NCBI GenBank assembly: GCA_037577475.1
Contig: CM075188.1
Location: 14,256,001-14,320,000, forward strand
Direction of reading: 5' to 3'
DNA length: 64,000 nucleotides
Source of the DNA: Chaunax sp. Z400
Taxonomy: Eukaryota; Chordata; Actinopteri; Lophiiformes; Chaunacidae
Shown here: one piece after another, positions 13,501 to 24,335 of the stretch
How the letters are laid out: every line of letters starts with the position of its first letter
Position numbering within the stretch: position 1 is the stretch's first letter
Position numbers and translations under genes: made by a program
Notes under the pieces: generated by a model
The model's input: only the letters and a program-made list of their open reading frames with translations
What the model was told of the DNA's origin: nothing
The model's database searches: none

Positions 13501-16500
13501 ATAGAAGCAGGTGTCTAGGAAGTTCCCCAGTTTCCTGTTTAACTACCTTCACCCCCACCCCCCTATACCTTCTCTCCTTGTAGGTTTTCTTTTGGGTTTT
13601 GTCAATAGAAAAATCCACCGTAGATGTCTGAGTTTAGCTCAAGTCAGGGACACTGCCCGGCCTTTATATGGAGGCAGCTCTGGAGCAGTGTCGGTTTGGG
13701 TTGTGAGGTTGTCTCGTGGTATTCTGGAGAACTATTTTGTCTGCTGTTGGGTCTATTTTTGTGTTTGTGTTAGTTTGCCTTCCACGAGAGGCTGGTTTGT
13801 AGATGCTACACACAGAGGCACTGCTCATAAGACACACGCCTCAGGATCTCCATGTGTTCTGTCCGTGACGGTGTACATCTTTTTATTTGAGTGCTTTTAT
13901 TTTCATCCAGACGTATAATTTTTGACGAACAAGTGACCGCTGAGTTGGTGCTTCATTTATGAATAAAGAAATGAAAACATGATACTTAGTTTACAAGCCA
14001 GGGGAGGGTTGTTTAAGGCCAGGTGTCCTATACTCCTGTCTCCACTCAGTCCATTAACTCCGTGGCAAACGGCAAAATACAAGTTTGTTTAAGGGGACTT
14101 TGAAAGCAGAAAAAAAAAATATATATATATAATGTTGTTGCTGTACATGCAAAAGCCATTCATCCCTTTGGGAACTTGTAAGGTGGTATATTTCATTAGC
14201 TGCTGGCATTTCACTTTGAAGCTTCTCGCTTAATTTTCCTGCTGCTCCTCTGTGATTAATGGCGCTGCTCTGGCAAGTGTTAAAAGCTTCATAAAACACT
14301 TAGAAGTTACTATACAATGTGACTCCAATGTAGAAATAATGATGTCGTTCTGCCCTTTTCAAGTCCCATTTACCATTCTGTATTAAGTGAATAAACATTC
14401 CCCGGACTTTGTCCAGTCTGATCCTACAAAAAAAAATCTGTCAAACTTAATACATGTAAGTTATATGTTTGCTTTTGTTTAAAGTTCCACTAGTGTTGTG
14501 CTGAATGCAAACATTCTACACTGAAAATAGTTGATACCGAATCTCATGTCACCAGGTTATGGCGGCAAGCTATGGAATCAACCCCCTAACCCCAAAGGAG
14601 GGCAAAGTTTGTTTCCATGTGTGCAAATGCAAACATCATGTCACGTTTTAAGGTAGTTGACGTTCTGTGTAGGTTTCAGTTCTACCTGTTCTTGATATTC
14701 TACAGAGGAAAGAAAGAAATGAAATATAGAATAATATTTTGAAGATGCTTAGCATCAGGGTGGTTATTGACTGAAACGAAGCGGGGAATCCAGAATTTCA
14801 AGCAATTGCAGCGAGACATTCGTTGCTTTATAGAATATATCAGAAGATTGTAGGGGTGTACAAAATATTTGTTTGTGTAGATTCTCAGTCATCCAGGTCA
14901 TGGTAATCCTTGAAGGTTGATTCAGAAGCACGGAGAGAGGCGAAACGTCTTCAGGCTAAGAAAAGAAGTCCAGTTGCTTCTGAATCGACCTTCACGGATG
15001 TACAAAATATTAACTCTTGTAATGCTACTCTAATCCAGTAGGACTCCATATGGTGAGATCGAAAGATAAACCAGAGGCCTTTTTTTTTTTTTTTTAGACA
15101 TTCTGCTTTGTTTCTTGCCTGCCAAAAGTAGGATACAGGATACAGATGTAGAAACTGCCACCAAAAGCCACTCCAGTAAATCCATGTTGGGGCCCTCCAC
15201 CGGCGAGCCCGAGACAGGATGTTCAATACAAGAGACCCTTTATTGTGCTGTTGCGACAAACAGGATTCTGGCCTGGAGGAAAATATGCTAAATTTTATGT
15301 TATGCACAAAGCGACTTTTGCCACTTCTTGGCATGGCTTGTAAATGTGTAAACAGGGATACAGCAGGCGTCTGGTGGCCAGTGGGACGTTGCTGTGCAGG
15401 GACAGGTTTCATCCAGCTGCTGCCGCTGCTCGGAAAGAGACAAGGCTGTGGACAACGGAGGGAAGATGGAATAGATGCATCAAACAGCTGCTTGGCGCTG
15501 AGCTCATATATTAGCGCTATTACTTCAGGAGTTGGTTTAAGAAATGCTTCTCTACTCATACATTTTTGGAAGTATGCTTACTCCCTTTCTGCCAGAGAGT
15601 TAGGTCAAGAGATGGATACAACGCTCATGTCTGTTTTTTAAATATAAACCAGGAACCTTGGCTGAGTGTACAGACTGGAAACAAGGGGCACCAGGTTGCC
15701 TGGCTCTGTTTGAAAATAATGCAATTTAACAAATTGCACTCTTAAAGTGAATTAATTAACACATTAAATACTGTATGACCCATCTCTACACCAGAATTAT
15801 CAAGCATTAGCCAGCCACATAATGATACAAAATAGAAAAGTGTACACATCTTGTGGTTTCTCCCTTTTCAGATATCATCTTAAAGCTATTCATGTGTGAA
15901 TACCTTGTTGAAGCCAGTTGGTGTTTTGTGTTATTTCCTCCTCCATTTGTCAAATCCATTGAAGTCTAAACCGAGCTCCTCCAAGGTCAGGTTGCCAGGA
16001 GTCTATTGTGCAATGATTTGTCCTATAGAGTCCTATTGTTCCTTGTACTTTCCAACACAAAGCTTCTATTTCTACTAAGCCAATAAGGCTTTTGTCTAAA
16101 TAGTGTCTGTGTGGAACATGTGTGCAGTTGGCATGTTACTAAACAATGTCTGCACTCATATCACTTTAGATATTTATATATATATATAAGAGCAAGACTC
16201 GCACTGAACACCATTGTACTGAGTATCGTTGTTTACTGTGAATCACAGCGTTTCTTAAGGGAATTCCTCCGTTTCATTACCTCTTCAAGGACGCTATCTT
16301 TTGACCCACATTGTCTGATTGTTTGTTTGTCAGCAGGATTGTGCAAAAAGTAGTGAACTGCGTTCTATGAAACTTTGTGGATCGGTGAGGCTTGGGCCAG
16401 GCGAGAATCCATTAAATGTTGGTACAGATCCAGATAGAGAGGCGGATGTAGGAATATTTTTTTAAACTTTCTTTAGCATTGTGATATAGGGTATTTTTCA

Positions 16501-19500
16501 TAATTGTCCTTAATTTCTCGGGAAATAATCAATTAATTGCACACGTTTATGGTGTTTATTTATAACTGTGTACAGAGATCCATATAATAATCCAGATCTG
16601 CTGGATCAAAATATGTATGATCTGTATTCAGCCGCCGTTTAATAGGAGCAAGATAAACATCTGTCTGTGAGCAAAAATGTTCATGTCAGAATTCAAATAG
16701 TTAACATGTATACTCCAGTCTTTGCATCCTTTTCTATGGTATTCATAAAATATGCCACAAGTCTTTGTATGTTTTAAGTCAGTATTCACACATTTACAGT
16801 CAACTGTTGTTCCATATTCATCCTAATCCACCATCCAGTTGTATATTTTCTTTTAGCCCCAGTCTTCAGCATCAGTAAGTCTTCCTGGACGTCCTCCTGG
16901 ACTTATGTCCGCTGCAAGAATGGGAAGGGTGCACTTCTCATTTACACAGGAATGTAATACTATTGGTGAGAGCTCATTTCAAGCATGTGCTGTTTTTTTC
17001 ACGTCTGTTTTTCTTACATTTAGTATGTGGCCGTATGGCATTTCCATAGTGGCCCCAAGACTGCGTGTCTGCCTGTTACGGATAGTGGTAATGGATATCA
17101 GGGTGGAGAATACATTCCTCAGTAGGGCTGCAACTCCAGTATTTTCATCTCTCACCAAATTGTTTATTCCAAATATGAAAAGTCCAAAATAATAACACAT
17201 GCCCGTTACAAGCTGCCAGAGCCACGGTTCTAGAATTGCTTCCACTCAAGAAACAAAGCATTTAATTTAGACTGACATAAAATGGAAAAAATAGACTTGG
17301 ACTAAAATGATAAATTAGCCGTGTCTGTCCTCTCAAGTAAGGTCTTATAGAGTTTCTACTAAAGTCCCACTCCACCCAAAATCTTTGAGGTTTGAAACAC
17401 TCCCCATCGTATGCTTAAAAAAGAGGTAGTAAAAAGTTAGAGGATACGGTCAGTTACTCTGCATTCCAATGGAAAAAAGTTTTCACTGTTCGGAAAAGAA
17501 TTATAATATCCAAATGAACCTCTCAAACCGCTTGGAGCATAGTCCACTTCTCTGCCGCCCATCTATTTATCAAAACAGTCGTCGTTTGCCAAAATCTGCC
17601 TCAGACGCTCTTCCATTTTGACCCGACTTTGAAGAGAGGGCAAAAAGAGCATCTGCAAAATGCATTCATTAGCCTGTGTTTATCAGCGCAGCTTCGTAAA
17701 GAACATTAGCGTGTATGTGTGTGGGAGAGATAAACAGAGGAATCGCTTTTGACATGGATGTTTCCATATATTTGGAATTATTTGGCAGAGCCACATCATT
17801 TGAAAGAGGTGTGTGTGTGTGTGTGTGTGCGTGTGCGTGTGTGTGTGCGTGTGCGTGTGTGTGCGTGCAGTATTTGTATACAGTCTTGCAAACTCCAGTG
17901 TCTATTGGGGTACGTGTGTGATGTGTGATTTGTACATATGCTCACATGCCTGAGTACACCATGAATACTATGTTGTACTGTTTATTTTTGTAATTCCTTG
18001 CTGTGCGTTTCTACCCCGACATTTCAGAACTGAGTGTTTTTCTCTCCTCGTGGGTTGTTTTCGTCATTGTGATTTTAGGCCTGGAGGTCCAGAGGGAGAG
18101 AGAAACAATTTGGCTATCTTAACAAAAACATTTCCCTTCCCGGCTTTGAAAATGATGTAATGTCTGAAAACCCGCATAGAGAGGTGGATGTGTTATTCCA
18201 AAACATTTTTCTTCAATATCAGTGTCCATTAACCTTGTTTCTGGTCCGTAGGTATAATCTAGGCAGTGACCAAGCATTTTATACCACTAAGAAAAAAATC
18301 TGTGCTTTCATCTCATTTCAGCAAAAGCCTATTTTCTCCAAGTATAGTGAATATAGTAACTCATTTTATCACACTGTTGTTGTTCTGGTTTGTTTTCACC
18401 ACAGCTGCGCTGCCCTTCATCGTTTTGAACATCCTCTTCAAGCCCTATGAACGAGGGGTTTACTGTGACGACGAGAGCATCATGTACCCCATAAAATCAG
18501 ACACCATCACCCACGGTATGCTGGCGGCTGTCACCATCTCCTGCACCGTCATCATTGTAAGTTTTACCCAGAGGATCAATCTTCTCTTCTCACAGTAACA
18601 TTTATTGGGCATCACCTCAGTAAAGCCTAAAACCATGGAAAGTTTACAGTACTTAATTAATTTAACAACATCCCATTTGCTCCATGCTAAATGGCCTGTA
18701 GGATTTATGCAAAGTGTTGATGCTTAAAAAGTCTCTTGACTGTTCGCCCTCTTCCCTCAGATCTCCACAGGAGAGGCTTATCTGGTCTACAGCAAGAGGA
18801 TTTACTCTAATTCTGAATTCAACCAGTACATAGCTGCGCTCTACAAAGTAGTGGGAACCTTCCTGTTTGGAGCAGCTGTTAGCCAGTCTTTGACCGACCT
18901 TGCCAAGTTCACAATCGGCCGCCCGAGACCTAACTTCATGGCCATATGTGCCCCCAAGGTCTGCACAGGATACATGTTGAAGATCAACTGCACTGGCTCG
19001 CCTTTGGACGTCACAGAGTCCAGGTAGGAGGAGAATACCTCGGTTTTACACTTGTAGCATTGAAATTCAATCCCATTTTACATGATAATGATGCCAACAA
19101 GATTCTATAGTTTAAACATACCGTGTGATGCATCATATTTGAATCTTTCCCTCCTCCAGATTGTCCTTCTACTCTGGTCACTCCTCCTTTGGAATGTACT
19201 GCATGCTCTTCCTAGCGGTAAGCACAGCACTTGAGCACATGATCCCTAAGTTTAAATACACAGTCCCCAAATGGACTCATCTGAGAAGAGGCTTATAAAT
19301 TTGGACCCGTGCTCAAAGCTTTAATTGCTGAGAGAGCGAAAAGGCTCAGAGAGGTGGCTTGTGCCAGTGGACATAAAAGGACAAGGCATGAGTTCTTAGG
19401 CAGGATGTCTAAACTGAGAGAAGTGATCTCGAAGTCTCTGCTGGATTCCTCCCAGCAGTGATGAAAGAAGTGTTAGTGCTGTCTTCTGTCTCCCAATCCT

Positions 19501-21489
19501 ATCCAGTTCATTACCCTTGGCCTCATCTCCTTGTGTTAAAAGCCAGGCACCAGAGCTAGACAGCAGCCTTCAAAAGACCAAGAAAAATAACATTGTTGCT
19601 CAACGGAAGTTTGAAAGAAAAGACAGAATATCTCAACCAAGCGTCCAGGAAAATACTGAAAACAAACAGAGTTAAGTTGTGATCTAGCCCGTGTCCTGCA
19701 GGGTGGGTGATGTCAGGTATTGCACCTTCAACAGCAGTCCAGCAGAAGCCCAGAGAAATCTGTCTTGGTTCCAGTTTCATATTATGTTACATCTGCTGTT
19801 CCAGAGTGGACATCATTAGATTCATTTTCAACAGCCCATTATATTTGAACACAATCTGAGCCATAACAGCCACAGGTTTTCCATTACAGACGCAAAACTC
19901 ATGGACCAAATTTGTTTTTGGGGTTTGGAGTGAATTAGCATCTATCTCTATATATCTATCTCTAGTAGGATAGGCTATTTAAAGTAAATACAGAGGTAAC
20001 CTTAGCAAAGCAAAATTTGTCTGAATGCATCTAAGCATGTTGCATTATATGTATGTATGTTTATATATGTATGTTTCCAGTGACAAGATAAAAGAATCCT
20101 TGTGTAAATGGTCTGTTTCTCCCCCAATCTCTCTCTCTTCTGGCTTTTCTACCATCAACCCATCCCACGATCTGCCACCTTATGCTCTCCCTCCACTCGA
20201 TTTCTCCCTCTAGCTTTATGTGCAGGCGAGGTTGGTGGCTAAGTGGGCTAGACTTCTCCGGCCCACCATCCAGTTCTTCCTGGTGGCCTTTTCAGTATAT
20301 GTGGGTTACACCCGAGTCTCTGATTACAAGCACCACTGGAGCGACGTGCTGACGGGGCTGCTGCAGGGAGCGCTCATTGCTGCGCTCAATGTGAGTCAAG
20401 GGAGCCGTTGTAAAATTTCAGAATTCCTGCCTGATATTTCCATGTCTTTTTGGTGGGCTCCTCATACAGTAAAGGGAAGCAAATGTTTGTCACTCAGAAG
20501 GTTAAAGATTTTATACTGAAAATCATATGATGTCGTCAGCTCACATCTAAAAAAGAAAAAAGGAAGAAAAAAAAAAAGAACCATAAGAAATGATGCTCAC
20601 ACAGACATTAATTCTTCTTCTATATCCAGCTTCCAACCTGATGACATCTTAACTTTGAGTCTTCCTCATGTGGTTTCTGGGTTTAGGAAAACCAAACATA
20701 GGTGGGACTGTCCAGATCATGAGAAATATTATTTAATAAAACTCTGTTAGTCATACTCTCTTCATCAGTCAGCTTTATTTCAGTCTCGCAGTAAAAAAAT
20801 GCACATACCCGTGAAGCATGAGAGGAGAGTGACGGCACCAAAGTGTTACTTTACTCCAACTCACTCACTTAACCTAGCATGTTCTCAGGCAATAAGTCCT
20901 TTCCCCTCACTTCATCCAGCTGGCCCTCTTTATTGTTTGGCCACCTCCCTGTTTTAAGTTAGCCACTGTCAGCACTGTCTTATGGAAATTCTTGAGTGGT
21001 TGAGTGTGTGTTTGTGCATGTGTGTCCATCCGTGATACACACACGTATGATTAACTGTGAAGTCGGCCCCCGCCTTTGGCCTTCGCAGTGCTGTGTGCAA
21101 TTAGAGACCCTCCTGCGCATCGTGTTTTATGACCTGCAGGGGTTGTCCCTGCTCTCTGTGTGTTCCTCTCAGTTGTGTGTAAGTGTGAGAGTCACTTTAG
21201 CAGCTGTGCACAGACCTGTCCAGAGATATGTAATCAAAGTTTCCAGTCCAACCCTTACCACCTCTCTATCATGCTCATAGTGAAATCTCCTTAACTCCTC
21301 TCCTTTCTCTTCTCCTCCTCTCCTCTGCAGGTGCGCTTTGTGTCCGACTTCTTTAAAAAGCGTCCTCCGCGTTGTACGAGGCCAGACACAGCTGTAAGCG
21401 AAGAGCCAGAGAGGAAGCCCAGCCTGCAGATTGCAGACTCCGAGCGTGGCAACCATTACAACTATAACCACAGTCCAGGCCCAGTGTGA
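7498..21489 (+). CDS. plpp2: Phospholipid phosphatase 2 (lipid phosphate phosphatase), six coding exons
   Basis: Coding exons are 7498-7558, 18405-18556, 18761-19023, 19160-19217, 20214-20390 and 21331-21489. They sum to 870 nt and encode 289 residues, the usual length of the family. All introns are GT-AG and all phases join correctly. The product is a six-pass integral membrane enzyme that removes phosphate from phosphatidic acid, lysophosphatidate, sphingosine-1-phosphate and ceramide-1-phosphate at the plasma membrane or in endosomes. The three catalytic motifs are complete: C1 (KX6RP) with K120, R127 and P128; C2 (SGH) at 164-166 with H166; C3 (RX5HX3D) with R212, H218 and D222. N147-C-T is an N-glycosylation sequon in the loop between C1 and C2, as expected for the family. 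The block YVGYTRVSDYKHHWSDVL and the tail ERKPSL match PLPP2 rather than PLPP1 or PLPP3, judged from memory of the human proteins. Teleost a/b paralogue status cannot be decided. Position 126 is Pro where mammalian PLPP1-3 have Leu. Confidence 0.95.
10661..11207. mobile_element. hAT-like non-autonomous element (MITE)
   Basis: The left end reads AGGGGCCGTTTACACGACGA and the right end, reverse-complemented, reads AGGCTCCGTTTACACCACAA. These form imperfect terminal inverted repeats enclosing 547 bp. The interior repeats variations on the GTTTACACGA and AAAACG theme typical of a well-known teleost hAT-related MITE family. There is no transposase. I could not identify an 8-bp target duplication: the flanking octamers differ. 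The hAT assignment is therefore from family recognition only. Confidence 0.65.
12363..12391. repeat. (CA)n microsatellite
   Basis: A short, nearly pure CA dinucleotide run inside plpp2 intron 1. Confidence 0.9.
13110..13300 (-). mobile_element. tRNA-derived SINE
   Basis: Read on the minus strand from 13300, the head is GGCGCGTTTAGCTCAGCCGT followed by ATAGAGCG. This is a clear tRNA-like 5' end with a polymerase III A box. The B-box position (GGGCTCCATTC, about 13226-13216) is decayed from GGTTCGATTCC. The body contains CCTGTGGCCCTTTGCT and CTGTCTGGCTAAAATAATAAAGGC, which I recognise from a common percomorph SINE, and ends in an A-rich tail (complement of the T/G run near 13113-13135). It is an old copy without visible flanking duplications. 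Confidence 0.75.
13338..13371. repeat. Perfect 14-bp inverted repeat (hairpin)
   Basis: TGAAGCAAAGGCTC at 13338-13351 is the exact reverse complement of GAGCCTTTGCTTCA at 13358-13371, with a 6-nt loop TAAAAT. It lies in plpp2 intron 1, 38 bp past the SINE head. Its function is unknown. Confidence 0.9.
14872..15000. repeat. Dispersed fish repeat with internal inverted repeat (possibly Penelope-like)
   Basis: It carries GATTCTCAGTCATCCAGGTC near 14880-14899 and GGCGAAACGTCTTCAGG near 14939-14955, motifs I associate with a high-copy teleost retroelement, possibly Penelope-like. The 25-mer at 14906-14930 pairs with 14975-14999 with 23 of 25 matches around a 44-nt loop. The class assignment is tentative; the inverted repeat itself is directly visible. 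Confidence 0.55.
16318..16640 (+). repeat. Dispersed fish repeat, family A, copy 2
   Basis: It shares with 1333-1640 the ordered motifs GTTTGTTTGTCAGCAGGATT, a CAAAAAGTAGTGAA-type stretch, GGCTTGGGCCAGGCGAGAAT, a GATCCAGAT segment and an ATTGTGATATAGGGTA-type stretch. Same orientation, strongly diverged, no coding capacity. Confidence 0.6.
17809..17870. repeat. Imperfect (GT)n microsatellite
   Basis: A GT tract with several GC interruptions (GTGCGTGTGCGTG type) in plpp2 intron 1. Confidence 0.9.
18405..18556 (+). CDS. plpp2: plpp2 coding exon 2
   Basis: 152 nt encoding residues 21-71: the rest of transmembrane segment 1, the loop with KPYERGVYCDDESI, and segment 2. The acceptor is CCACAG and the donor GTAAGT. 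It ends in phase 0. Confidence 0.95.
18761..19023 (+). CDS. plpp2: plpp2 coding exon 3 (catalytic motif C1)
   Basis: 263 nt encoding residues 72-158 plus two bases of codon 159. It carries GEAYLVY, the YKVVGTFLFGAAVSQSLTDL membrane segment, C1 (K120 to P128, reading KFTIGRPRP) and the N147 glycosylation sequon. The C1-C2 loop looks about five residues shorter than in human PLPP2 as I remember it. The donor is GTAGGA. The flanking introns are only 204 and 136 bp. Confidence 0.95.
19160..19217 (+). CDS. plpp2: plpp2 coding exon 4 (catalytic motif C2)
   Basis: 58 nt encoding the rest of R159 to A178, with the nucleophile-region motif FYSGHSSFGMYC (H166). The donor is GTAAGC. Confidence 0.95.
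19218..20213 (+). other. plpp2: plpp2 intron 4
   Basis: 996 bp with GT-AG ends. The acceptor is preceded by a pyrimidine-rich tract (ttctccctctag). I see no repeat or RNA gene in it apart from TATA/TATG-rich microsatellite-like patches near 19940-20070. Confidence 0.8.
20214..20390 (+). CDS. plpp2: plpp2 coding exon 5 (catalytic motif C3)
   Basis: 177 nt encoding residues 179-237: LYVQAR, a membrane segment (FFLVAFSVYVGY), C3 (R212, H218, D222) and the start of the last membrane segment (LQGALIAAL). The donor is GTGAGT. Confidence 0.95.
20391..21330 (+). other. plpp2: plpp2 intron 5
   Basis: 940 bp with GT-AG ends and a strong polypyrimidine tract (21297-21328). No recognisable element inside. 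Confidence 0.8.
21331..21489 (+). CDS. plpp2: plpp2 coding exon 6 and stop
   Basis: 159 nt including TGA at 21487-21489, encoding residues 238-289. It holds the end of the last membrane helix (VRFVSDFFKKRPP) and a hydrophilic cytosolic tail with ERKPSL and an Asn/Tyr/His-rich end, the most variable part of the family. Confidence 0.93.
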   Translation: MRFVSDFFKKRPPRCTRPDTAVSEEPERKPSLQIADSERGNHYNYNHSPGPV

Positions 21490-24335
21490 GTGGAGGTGAT
21501 GCTAGAGACAGACGCTGCAGCCTGCAGACCCCTAACCTGAGTGATGGGGTCCAACGTCTTGTCTTTTATACTTGATTGTGCAGTGAACCGCGTTTTTCAG
21601 GTTATCTGCTGTCCTGGCTCTGTTGGCTGCCAGCTACAGACTCCCGATGCTATGTGAGAAGACCCATGAGTGTGAAATGTTAACTTTTAGAGTGCCTACG
21701 TGGATTCTACAAGCAGCCATTTATGCATCTGGTAAAAAAGAGTAAAACTCTGGATCTGGTCTGTAGTTTGCAGCCTTCAAGCCCCCATCTCACGCCGTTT
21801 GGGTCAACCACTCACACCCAGCCTACCCCCCAACCACTGGACTGACTGAGGGGGCTGCATCCCATCTCCAGGTGCTTGAGCCCCCTCTCAAAAACACCAT
21901 GATGACCTCCTTTTTGAGAGCGAGAGATGATTATATTGTTTTTAATCAATCGTTTTTGATGTTTAAGCATACATTATGTGCTTAAAGCTGCATTAAGCGA
22001 AATCCTAGTCATGATATAGCTACGATACAGTGTTTGTGGCTAATGTGTTAGCAAAATGTTACAAACAGCACACATAGAGGAACATAGACATCCCGATGAG
22101 TCTTTTGCTGCCAACTCCAAATAGAAGTCTGATATCCACTCGGCTATATGTGACCACCTCCTGAGACAAATGTGCTCTTTAGCTTGAAAACAACCTTAAA
22201 GTGCCTGAAAACTGTAGCGATCTGGGCAGGAATATGTAGATTCTCAATGGGATTGGTAGCTCTAGCAGCTCTTTTACCTATCAGAAGTTATTTGATTTAA
22301 TACCATTATCAAATATATCACCGAATGCAGCTTGAGCATTTTTTGTATTTCTTTTTTAACATATGTATGTAGAGAGAACCAAATTTGGTGGCAGTGATGA
22401 AAGACTTGTATAATGAGAGGAACAAAGACAAGAATGTTTCAAGATTTTTGGTATATATATATGTATTTGATTAGCTTCACTTTAGTGCACCTTAAATCAG
22501 CTACACACTAAAATAGTGTTGCAAATCATGGCGAATTATTGGAATGGCAACCAGTTCACAATCTTCTCCGTGCGTCATGTTCTCCTGTTGGCAAAAAGGC
22601 TCACAAACTGAAAACCTGTCACCTCAAAGCCGCTTTGAAACAAGACGTGTATCAAGTTAACTAACATGCCAAAGTAGAAGCAAGTGTGTCATAAATTAGC
22701 TGACAAGCTCTCCTGCAACACAAACAGGTTTGCGGAGAGGCAAATGATAATGTTTCAAAGAGGGAGTGTACAGGCTTTCCTGGTGGCTGACACCAGTTTG
22801 ATCAACTCATATTTACTGGTAAGAGTGGAATTCAACTCCCAGAAATGATTCCAACAGCTATCATGTTACATCACTGCTGCAGTGTGTCAGGATAAATGTT
22901 TGTCTTGTTGAGTCATCTCTCCGGTACCAGTTTGTACTGCAGAGTTATTAATGGAGAGGATATTAATGGCAGACTCTCTGTCCATACTCGATCAGATTAA
23001 CCCCCAACAGTAGTGATGATTTTCTAAAATGTCTGCATTTAATGGTGAAGTTGGTGAATGCTTAGTTACCCCTGTGTGAAATGGACTGCAGAGGTAGACA
23101 CCGCTGTTGCAGCCGGCTTTAATTCTTGTTGAATTTGTTTCATACCACTATTATATTGCCAATCAGATTTTAAGAAATTTGGCCTCTTTATCGTCTTCTT
23201 TTTTTCTGTTTTGTTTTTTTCTTTAATAATAACTTTAATGATAATCAAAGGACAGCCATTTTGAAAATGGTGTTTAATTTATTTTAAATGCAGGAAGTTT
23301 TTTTATTTACTCTTACAAAGTTTGAAATGCCAGCATTGTTGTTTGTATTTTTGTGCAATCACCCCTGCTTGCCACTATGAGCCACAAATACTGTATATTC
23401 TAATACTAAGAGAGATGTTTCATGATGTGCGAAGGCTACGGGCTTGTATGTTATTATGTCACAAATAAGTGCATTTATAATGTCGGCTGAACAGTGTGCT
23501 TTGGCCCTGACCTTCTCAGACTGGTGGCTGTGGGAGTTTCCACACAAACTGTTCCATTCCAAGGTCCAAATATAAGCCAGATGCCTTGGCCGGGGTTTTA
23601 GAGGGCAATTGTAATGATAAAGGGTTACGTACCCAACTGTGTTTTTGAAGCTAGTAAAACTTCTCCATTCCCACTTCAAAGATTCATCTGTGCTCCTTCT
23701 CCCCTTCCTGTTTGCTGATAGATGGGGTTAATTTGTGGATAAGGTCTCCTGTACAGACCTTGTACAGCATGCAGACCCCTGGAGGACTGGTGACAGATCA
23801 GACAGACCACAAACTTGATACGGGGAGAGAGGAAGACAGAGAGAATCTCACCTGGTAATGATTGTGAAGCCCCAAAGTGGACTGAACTGGGACCGGAGGA
23901 AGGCTTGGTACTTTAGGGGGTGGGGGTGTCCCATGGTGAACCTCAGTCCCAGGGGTCCTCTCAACATTTAAAATGGATTTATAACAGAAAGAAACACCTG
24001 GAACTGGTTGTGGTGGAGGGTGTGTGAGCCCTCTCCCTCAGCTGCCTACATCTAAATTATTTGTATATAACTGCAGCCAGACTAATAGCACAATGCAGGA
24101 TGAGGATGTGTAAACACGGTGTTTGATGGACACCAAGGTTCTCAGCTGGTGATGTGGCTCCATCTGTAATTATGCTTTACTGAATTAGTGCCTTAAATTA
24201 GACACTGGTTGGTCAATCGCCTGTTTATATGTCAAATTCTAGATATGATTCATGTTGTTTGCTTTTTCTATGTAGATTATATCTATAGTCTCTGAACAAG
24301 AGAATTTTAAATAAAGTTATAATCCACATTCAATT
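21490..24335 (+). other. plpp2: plpp2 3' UTR (predicted)
   Basis: The region from the stop codon to just past the AATAAA at 24310-24315 is free of recognised transposons and becomes AT-rich. A 2.8 kb 3' UTR is an inference. Earlier, weaker polyadenylation sites are possible, and the exact cleavage point cannot be seen. Confidence 0.5.
24310..24315 (+). terminator. plpp2: Candidate plpp2 polyadenylation signal AATAAA
   Basis: A canonical AATAAA followed within about 40 bp by a TTGTATTGTTTTGTTT U/GU-rich stretch, a good downstream element. Confidence 0.5.

Larger units (their letters stand above)
7559..18404 (+). other. plpp2: plpp2 intron 1 (10.8 kb)
   Basis: It begins GTAAGT and ends CCACAG. 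It holds a hAT-like MITE (10661-11207), a tRNA-derived SINE (13110-13300), a perfect hairpin (13338-13371), a repeat with a 25-bp inverted pair (14906-14999), family A repeat copy 2 (16318-16640), part of a family B repeat near 17125, and (CA)n and (GT)n tracts at 12363-12391 and 17809-17870. Stretches 7,560-10,660 and 11,210-13,100 hold nothing else I can identify. A 202-codon antisense open frame (15559-14951) is not recognisable as a protein. Confidence 0.85.

Noticed and set aside
7570..18400. An additional coding exon of plpp2 inside the long first intron
   Set aside because: The six identified exons already give the full 289 residues with correct phases, so no extra exon is needed. An alternative first exon cannot be excluded but has no sequence support.
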